A stretch of DNA of 9,587 nt from positions 1-9,587 of the forward strand of contig JAFKLV010000300.1 in the NCBI GenBank assembly GCA_017304125.1. Reading direction: 5' to 3'. Every line of letters starts with the position of its first letter. Position 1 is the stretch's first letter. Origin of the DNA: Sphingomonadales bacterium. Lineage in GTDB: Bacteria > Pseudomonadota > Alphaproteobacteria > Sphingomonadales > Sphingomonadaceae. Positions 5,336 to 9,587 of this stretch are shown here, one piece after another. Under the pieces are notes generated by a model. The model had not been told where the DNA came from. It made no database searches and saw nothing but the letters and a program-made list of their open reading frames with translations. Position numbers and translations under genes: made by a program.

Positions 5336-7021
5336 ATGAGTGGAACGATTGAAGCCGCCAAGCCCGGCGAGATGACCGGCGGGCAGGCGTTGGTTGCACA
5401 GTTGATTGTCGAGGGCGCGAAGGACATTTTCGCGATCCCGGGTATCCAGCTCGACTGGGCGGTGGATGCGATCCGGCAGCGCTCGAACGAGCTGCGGCTG
5501 ATCGTCCCGCGCCACGAACAGGCAACCTCCTATATGGCGGACGGCTATGCCCGCACCACCGGCCGCGAGGCGGTGTGCATGGTCGTGCCGGGGCCGGGAA
5601 TGCTCAACGCGCTCTCCGGCATCGCCACCGCTTATGCGTGCAACGCACCGGTGCTGTTCATCGTCGGGCAGATCCCGAGCGACACGATCGGCGCGCATCA
5701 CGGCATGCTCCATGAAATCCCCGACCAGAGCGGCGTGCTCAAGGCGATGACCAAGTGGCATGGCATCGCCAAGACCCCGGCGGATATCCCCGGGCTGGTA
5801 CATGAAGCGTTCGTCCAGCTGCGCAGCGGCACACCGCGCCCGGTCGCGCTCGAAGTGCCGCCCGATGTGCTGCAGTCGGCCGGAGTCGTGACGCTGCTGC
5901 CGCGCGCCGAGCGCGTGCGTCAGGCACCTGCCGCCGATGCGATCGCACAGGCGGCCGCGGCTTTGGCCAACGCCCGCCACCCGGTGATCTGCGCTGGCGG
6001 CGGTTCGGTCGCGAGCCAGGCGTCGGCCGAGATCCAGGCGCTCGCCGAGCGGCTGCAGGCGCCGGTGGTGATGACCGAGGCGGGCCGCGGGCTGATCGAC
6101 GATCGCCACCCGCTCGCGCTGATCGGGCTCGGCGGGCGCGCGGTGTTGCCGCATGCCGATGTCGTGCTGGTCGCGGGCAGCCGCTTCCTCGACGGCACCG
6201 CCGCACCGACCGACAAGCGCGACGGCGTGACCTATATCTACCTCAACACCGACCCCAACCATATGGGCGCGCCGCGCGCCGCCGGGATCGTGCTCGAGGG
6301 CGATGTGCAGGCAGGCGCGCAGGCGTTGCTCGCCGCGATCGGCGCGGGCGAGGCGCCGTCGGCGACCGACCGGGTCGCCAAGGTCAAGCAATGGTGCGCG
6401 CTGCAGATCGAGGCGATCCGCCCGCAGCATGATTATGTCCAGGCGCTGCGCGGGACGATGGCCGATGACGATATCCTCGTCAGCGAGCTGACCCAGGTCG
6501 GCTATTATTCGAACATCGCCTTCCCGGTTTACGGGCCGCATCGCTTCATCACCCCGGGCTATCAGGGCACGCTGGGCTACGGCTTCAACACCGCGCTCGG
6601 CGCGGCGCACGGCAATGCCGATCGCCGCACCGTCTCGCTCAATGGCGACGGCGGGTTCAGCTGGGGGATGCAGGAGCTGGCGACGCTGGCGCGCGATCAG
6701 CTCAATCTCTCGGTAGTGGTGTTCGTCGACGGCAAGTTCGGTAACGTCCAGCGCATCCAGCGCCGCGTGTTCGGCGCCGAATTCGGCACCGATGTCGCGA
6801 GCCCCGATTTCGCGCTGCTCGGTCAGGCCTATGGCCTGCCGACGGTGGTCACCGACTCCCCCGCGGGCCTCGCCGAGGCGCTGCGCGACGCCAAGCAGCG
6901 CGGCGGCCCGGCGCTGATCGCGGTGAAGGTGGGCGAGATGCCGAGCCCGTGGGCGCTGATCCACCCGTTCGTCCCCTCGCCGGTGCCGGTGCCGGCCAAC
7001 CCGCTGGGCGACCCCGCCTGA
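5336..7021 (+). CDS. Thiamine-diphosphate-dependent enzyme, acetolactate synthase/benzoylformate decarboxylase superfamily
   Basis: The product is 561 residues with the three-domain layout of this superfamily: an N-terminal Pyr domain (about 12-180), a central domain (200-340) and a C-terminal PP domain (365-535). The cofactor-activating glutamate is Glu61 in PRHEQATSYMADGYAR. The central GGGSV and later LVAGSRF segments match the middle domain. The ThDP/metal motif starts at NGDGGF (436-441); the usual closing Asn-Asn is replaced by Val464-Asp465 in FVDGKFGN, with Asp465 in the metal-ligand position 27 residues after Asp438. His121-His122 in GAHHGMLHE are possible active-site residues. ATG 5336 is preferred over an in-frame ATG at 5321 because TGGAGG (5322-5327) sits 8 bases upstream. 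The reaction may be a 2-oxoacid decarboxylation or a carboligation; I cannot name it. It does not look like the anabolic synthase: no regulatory subunit gene or ketol-acid reductoisomerase gene adjoins. A palindrome shared with the nearby transporter promoter suggests coregulation. Confidence 0.88.
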   Translation: MSGTIEAAKPGEMTGGQALVAQLIVEGAKDIFAIPGIQLDWAVDAIRQRSNELRLIVPRHEQATSYMADGYARTTGREAVCMVVPGPGMLNALSGIATAYACNAPVLFIVGQIPSDTIGAHHGMLHEIPDQSGVLKAMTKWHGIAKTPADIPGLVHEAFVQLRSGTPRPVALEVPPDVLQSAGVVTLLPRAERVRQAPAADAIAQAAAALANARHPVICAGGGSVASQASAEIQALAERLQAPVVMTEAGRGLIDDRHPLALIGLGGRAVLPHADVVLVAGSRFLDGTAAPTDKRDGVTYIYLNTDPNHMGAPRAAGIVLEGDVQAGAQALLAAIGAGEAPSATDRVAKVKQWCALQIEAIRPQHDYVQALRGTMADDDILVSELTQVGYYSNIAFPVYGPHRFITPGYQGTLGYGFNTALGAAHGNADRRTVSLNGDGGFSWGMQELATLARDQLNLSVVVFVDGKFGNVQRIQRRVFGAEFGTDVASPDFALLGQAYGLPTVVTDSPAGLAEALRDAKQRGGPALIAVKVGEMPSPWALIHPFVPSPVPVPANPLGDPA

Positions 7022-7040
7022 TCGGGGAAGCGAGCTAAGG

Positions 7041-7080
7041 AAAAGGCCCGATCCGGGATGCCGGATCGGGCCTTTTCTTT
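7041..7080 (+). terminator. Strong intrinsic terminator after the ThDP enzyme gene
   Basis: A perfect 16-bp stem (7041-7056 with 7061-7076), GC-rich in the middle with AAAA/TTTT at the base, and the 4-base loop GATG, followed by CTTT. It starts 19 bases after the TGA at 7019-7021. The A/T-flanked stem would also work for transcripts arriving from the opposite strand, so it may stop the convergent MFS transcript too. Confidence 0.93.
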
Positions 7081-7084
7081 GTCT

Positions 7085-7223
7085 GCTCCCCTCCTTGCTC
7101 CCCTCCTTGCTCCCCTCCCTTGAACAAGGGAGGGGCTGGGGCTGGGTTGGTATGGGGGTTACCGGTCCGCTTCCTCGCCGGCCAACCCACCCCCGCCCCC
7201 TCCCCCTTGTTCAAGGGAGGGGA
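7085..7223. repeat. Short tandem repeat and large imperfect inverted repeat between convergent genes
   Basis: Two tandem copies of a 12-base unit, GCTCCCCTCCTT (7085-7096 and 7097-7108), run into a third, slightly longer copy (7109-7121). This last copy begins an inverted repeat: left arm about 7110-7150 and right arm about 7182-7223, both built on CCCTCCCTTGAACAAGGG-type palindromes followed by a G-rich (left) or C-rich (right) run and GGTTGG/CCAACC. The first 20 bases of the left arm pair perfectly with the end of the right arm, then pairing becomes gapped. About 31 bases of loop remain. It contains no gene and looks like an intergenic mobile repeat of the kind scattered through sphingomonad genomes (recognised from memory). 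Confidence 0.7.
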
Positions 7224-7233
7224 GTTAGAGGTG

Positions 7234-8598
7234 TCACCCCGCTTGCGTCGCCAGAAACCGCCGGCGCGCGCGCATCAGCATCACACTGAGCCCCAGCGAC
7301 ACCGCCATGATCACCGGATAGCAAGCGACGATCGCCCACACGATGCCGAGCCGCCCGCCGATCACTTCCTCGCCGACGAAGGCGAACACGGCGGACCCGA
7401 TCGTCTGGCCGAGGAAATTCTGCCCGAGATTGAACAAGGCAACGATCTTGCCGATGTGGTGGCCCGGCGTGATCTCGGTCAGGATCGAAAAGGCCGCGAC
7501 CGGCATCGAGCCGATCAGCAGATTGGCAAGCGCAAGGCAGATCCACACCCCGGTCGTCCCCTGCGCGAGAAACATCCCGATCACCGGCACGATCTGCAGC
7601 ACCTGCAGCCCGATCGAGATCTTGAGCACCGCATCGCGATCCCCGGCCAGCGCGCGGCGGTCGATCAGGAACCCGGCGCCGAGCGAGCCGATCGCCGAAC
7701 AGATCAGCGCGATCGTCCCCGCGGTCGGCCCGACCACTTCGGGCGGCAGGCCATGCTGGCGCTCGATCGCCGGGGCGAGCCACGCGCTCCATCCGGTATT
7801 GGCGAGCGACCACAGGATCATCGCGCTGAACAGCAGGAAATAGAGCCCGGCATTGCCGCGCATATGGCGCAGCGAGTCGCGGAAACCGGGCCCCTGCCCG
7901 GCGCTGTCCGACGCCGCGGCTTCCACCCGGCGCGGCTCGCGGAACAGGAAGATCGCGAGGCCGAGGCACAGCCCGACCAGCCCCGGCACGACCATCGCGA
8001 ATTGCCACGGCTCGATCCCGCCGAGGATCGGGATGCCGCGCGTCCCGCCCGATTTGGCGAAGCCATAAAGCGCGCCGCCGATCACCAGCGCCAGCGCCGA
8101 GCCGACCAGCGGCGCGGTGGTATAGACCGCCAGCGGCCAGGCGCGCCGGCGCGGCGGGAAGCTGTCGCGGATCATCGACATCGCGCACGGCTGCAACGCC
8201 GCCTCGCCCACTCCCAGCCCCATCCGGCTGACGAACAGCATGCGATAGGATGAGGCGAAGCCGGAGAGCATCGTCATCCCCGACCAGCCGACCACCGCCG
8301 CGCCAAGCACGGTGCGGCGGTTGAAACGGTCCGCGGCAAAGCCCATCGGGATGATCGCGATGCTGTAGAGCGTGGCGAAGGCCGCGCCTTCGAGCAGCGC
8401 GATCTGGACGTCGCTGATCCCGAGCGAGGCGCGGATCGGATCGACCATCGAGCGCATCATGTTGCGATCGATGAACGACAAAACGAACAGCAAGGTCAGA
8501 TAGGAGAGCAGGAACCACGGCCGTGCGCCGCGCGGATAGGCCGCATCGTCGGCGGCATCCCCGCCCGCGCCCGCGCGCCCGATCGCCATGCCAACCAT
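7234..8598 (-). CDS. Spinster-type major facilitator superfamily (MFS) transporter
   Basis: The product is 454 residues with twelve predictable membrane segments, starting at about residue 28 after a short hydrophilic N-terminus. MFS landmarks are FIDRN in the first helix (42-46), the loop 2-3 motif GFAADRFNRRTVL (86-98), SRMGLGVGEAALQP (124-137) and MIRDSFPPRRRAWPL (142-156), all in the form usual for the Spinster-like subgroup. The second half begins after a cytoplasmic loop (about 213-235) with GLYFLLFSAMILWS. AGGAG at 8606-8610 lies 7 bases before ATG 8598 and fixes the start. Members are often found in clusters for aromatic compounds or organic acids and are presumed secondary transporters; the substrate is unknown. 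The gene lies downstream of the HpaR-like regulator on the same strand, with its own operator-bearing promoter. Confidence 0.92.
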   Translation of the reverse strand: MVGMAIGRAGAGGDAADDAAYPRGARPWFLLSYLTLLFVLSFIDRNMMRSMVDPIRASLGISDVQIALLEGAAFATLYSIAIIPMGFAADRFNRRTVLGAAVVGWSGMTMLSGFASSYRMLFVSRMGLGVGEAALQPCAMSMIRDSFPPRRRAWPLAVYTTAPLVGSALALVIGGALYGFAKSGGTRGIPILGGIEPWQFAMVVPGLVGLCLGLAIFLFREPRRVEAAASDSAGQGPGFRDSLRHMRGNAGLYFLLFSAMILWSLANTGWSAWLAPAIERQHGLPPEVVGPTAGTIALICSAIGSLGAGFLIDRRALAGDRDAVLKISIGLQVLQIVPVIGMFLAQGTTGVWICLALANLLIGSMPVAAFSILTEITPGHHIGKIVALFNLGQNFLGQTIGSAVFAFVGEEVIGGRLGIVWAIVACYPVIMAVSLGLSVMLMRARRRFLATQAG

Positions 8599-8650
8599 CC
8601 GCCCACTCCTGCCTTATCGCGACACGTTATACGTAACTCTGTATCGCTAT

Positions 8651-8679
8651 ACGATATAGATAACATGTTATCTGTGCAA
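8651..8679 (-). promoter_or_regulatory. Predicted MFS promoter with 16-bp palindromic operator
   Basis: Read on the - strand, TTGCAC (8674-8679) and TATCGT (8651-8656) are separated by 17 bases. The spacer is almost entirely the perfect palindrome AGATAACATGTTATCT (8658-8673), the expected size and place for a MarR-family repressor site. A further inverted repeat TATCG-n5-CGATA (8642-8656) covers the -10, and GTTA-n4-TAAC lies in the leader (8626-8637). The MarR gene is the next gene upstream. The -10 is a moderate match; the palindrome itself is exact. Confidence 0.65.
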
Positions 8680-8704
8680 ACGGTATCGTGGATTGCCGCG
8701 CTCC

Positions 8705-8794
8705 TTGTGTCCCCGCGAAGGCGGGGACCCAGAGGCCAAATTCACCGGCGTTTGCGCTCTATCGCCCTGGGTCCCCGCTTTCGCGGGGACACAA
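8705..8794. repeat. Paired REP-like inverted repeat (two hairpin units in opposite orientation)
   Basis: The 28-base units at 8705-8732 and 8767-8794 are reverse complements with a single mismatch, separated by 34 bases. Each unit is itself a small hairpin of the form GTCCCCGC-loop-GCGGGGAC. The element lies just downstream of the MarR stop codon and upstream of the MFS promoter, where it could end the MarR transcript or protect its 3' end. Such CCCCGCGAAGGCGGGG repeats are common between genes in sphingomonads and related bacteria (from memory). Confidence 0.8.
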
Positions 8795-8803
8795 TGGGGG
8801 GAA

Positions 8804-9298
8804 TCAATCCCGGCCGCGCGTCTGCTCGTCCGGGGCAAAGCCGCCCAGCGCATCGCGGAATGCCGCCAGCTCTTCCATCAGCCGCTCGAGCCGCTCCTTG
8901 CCGAACGCCTCACGGTAATTCTCCACCAGCACGCGGGTATGCTCGGCGGTGCGGTTGACCAGCGCGCGCCCGGCCTCGCTGATCGCGATGATCGAGCGGC
9001 GCTTGTCCTGCGGATCGACGTCGCGCGCGATCAGCCCGCGCTCGCCCAGTTCCTTGAGGATGCGGGTGACGCTGGGGCCGTGGAGCATCGCGCTCGCGGC
9101 CAGCGCCGCGATATCGAGCCGCCCCTCGTCGCTCAGCACGCGCAGCACGCGCCATTGCTGCTCGGTCACATCGGCCGCGCGCAATTTGGGACGGATCGGC
9201 GCCATCGTCGCCTCGCGCGCGGCGAGCAACAGACCGGCGATCGACTGCCGATAAGGCGGCAGGCCAGAGATTTCGTCGTCAGACATTGCGACACGCAT
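8804..9298 (-). CDS. MarR-family regulator, HpaR-like
   Basis: The product is 164 residues from ATG 9298 (or 160 from ATG 9286). Neither has a convincing Shine-Dalgarno site; longer in-frame starts to 9406 would overlap the FAH gene and are rejected. The segment LLLAAREATMAPIRPKL followed by VTEQQWRVLRVL (about 23-55) closely resembles HpaR, the repressor of homoprotocatechuate (4-hydroxyphenylacetate) catabolism. The winged helix spans about 45-110, with the recognition helix in GPSVTRILKELGERGLI (74-90) and the wing in DPQDKRRSIIAIS (95-107). The C-terminal helix (115-150) should form the dimer interface. MarR proteins usually repress neighbouring catabolic genes until a phenolic ligand binds. 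Its start is 28 bases after the FAH gene's stop, suggesting cotranscription. Ligand and targets are inferred. Confidence 0.9.
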   Translation of the reverse strand: MRVAMSDDEISGLPPYRQSIAGLLLAAREATMAPIRPKLRAADVTEQQWRVLRVLSDEGRLDIAALAASAMLHGPSVTRILKELGERGLIARDVDPQDKRRSIIAISEAGRALVNRTAEHTRVLVENYREAFGKERLERLMEELAAFRDALGGFAPDEQTRGRD

Positions 9299-9326
9299 CG
9301 CACAAACCGAACCGCGCGGCAAAACG

Positions 9327-9587
9327 TCAGCCTCCCTGCCCGACCAGCCGGTTGCGCAGCACCCCGATCCCCTCGACCTCCAGCTCGACGACATCGCCAT
9401 CATCAAGGAAAGTCAGGCTTTCATAGCCACATCCGTCGCCGACAGTGCCCAGCCCGATCAGGTCGCCGGGATGCAGCGTCTCATCACGCGAGATATAAGC
9501 GATCGTCGCCGCGATCGAATGCTGCCCGCCGCCCGACGAGGTGCGGACCTTCTCGACGCCGTTGACGCGCGCGATCATCGTCAGCGT
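9327..9587 (-). CDS. Fumarylacetoacetate hydrolase (FAH) family protein, C-terminal part
   Basis: Only the last 86 residues are in the window; the 5' end lies beyond the right edge. The frame is open to base 9587, reading TLTMIARVNGVEKV. The C-terminal FAH fold is clear: GQHSIAATIAYISRDETLHPGD, then LIGLGTVGDGCGYES and LDDGDVVELEVEGIGVLRNRLV, equivalent to the family's GDxIxxGTxxGxG and GDxVxxEIEGIGxLxN blocks. The family includes hydrolases, decarboxylases and isomerases of 2-oxoacid dienes in aromatic catabolism (HpaG, FahA, acylpyruvases); the acidic metal ligands lie mostly outside the window, so activity cannot be judged. An in-frame ATG at 9578 is internal. It is upstream of, and probably in an operon with, the MarR regulator. 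Confidence 0.88.
   Translation of the reverse strand, partial: TLTMIARVNGVEKVRTSSGGGQHSIAATIAYISRDETLHPGDLIGLGTVGDGCGYESLTFLDDGDVVELEVEGIGVLRNRLVGQGG

Noticed and set aside
5264..6964. 566-codon - strand open frame opposite the ThDP enzyme
   Set aside because: The composition is Arg/His/Asp-rich low-complexity typical of antisense frames; the + strand carries the complete ThDP enzyme.
7085..7121. Possible CRISPR-like array
   Set aside because: The 12-base units are directly adjacent without spacers and there are only about three; this is a simple tandem repeat.
7120..8253. + strand open frame opposite the MFS gene
   Set aside because: It begins inside the intergenic repeat, has shadow-like composition and opposes a complete 12-helix transporter.
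8693..9565. + strand open frame opposite the MarR and FAH genes
   Set aside because: It starts inside the REP-like repeat and runs antisense through two recognisable genes.

Overview
The window is about 9.6 kb of GC-rich, densely packed bacterial chromosome. Protein-level resemblances and the short GC-rich mirrored repeats between genes fit an alphaproteobacterium of the sphingomonad type (Sphingomonas or a relative). This assignment rests on recognition, not on a search. I see no phage, integrase, transposase, CRISPR or rRNA.

Layout from left to right. (1) Positions 1-906 are the C-terminal three quarters of a thiolase on the + strand, cut by the window edge just after its nucleophilic cysteine. 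It converges on a queuosine-precursor transporter gene on the - strand (947-1699), with a perfect 16-bp hairpin between the two stop codons. A tRNA-Arg(UCU) gene (1754-1830, +) lies just upstream of the transporter and points away from it. (2) Positions 1930-4554 are a + strand operon-like trio of exported proteins: an SMP-30/lactonase-like beta-propeller, a PQQ-dependent sugar dehydrogenase and a small c-type cytochrome. Together they look like a periplasmic oxidation module: the dehydrogenase oxidises a sugar or alcohol, the cytochrome takes the electrons, and the SMP-30-like protein may open a lactone product. (3) Positions 4597-5153 (- strand) are a ParD-ParE type II toxin-antitoxin pair with a 4-bp overlap and a readable promoter whose spacer carries an inverted repeat. 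(4) Positions 5336-7021 (+) are a thiamine-diphosphate enzyme of the acetolactate synthase/benzoylformate decarboxylase superfamily, followed by a strong intrinsic terminator. (5) After a mirrored repeat, the - strand carries a Spinster-type MFS transporter (7234-8598), an HpaR-like MarR regulator (8804-9298) and the end of a fumarylacetoacetate-hydrolase (FAH) family enzyme (9327 to the window edge). This combination is typical of aromatic or organic-acid catabolic clusters.

The most interesting signal is regulatory. The palindrome TAACATGTTA occurs at the predicted promoter of the ThDP enzyme (5306-5315) and, extended to a perfect 16-bp palindrome AGATAACATGTTATCT, exactly inside the -35/-10 spacer of the predicted MFS promoter (8658-8673). 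The two genes converge, so the copies bracket the pair. The obvious candidate binder is the MarR-family regulator encoded next door, which would make the ThDP enzyme, the transporter and perhaps the FAH enzyme one ligand-controlled regulon. This is inference from sequence only. I do not see a clearly new type of biological system here.
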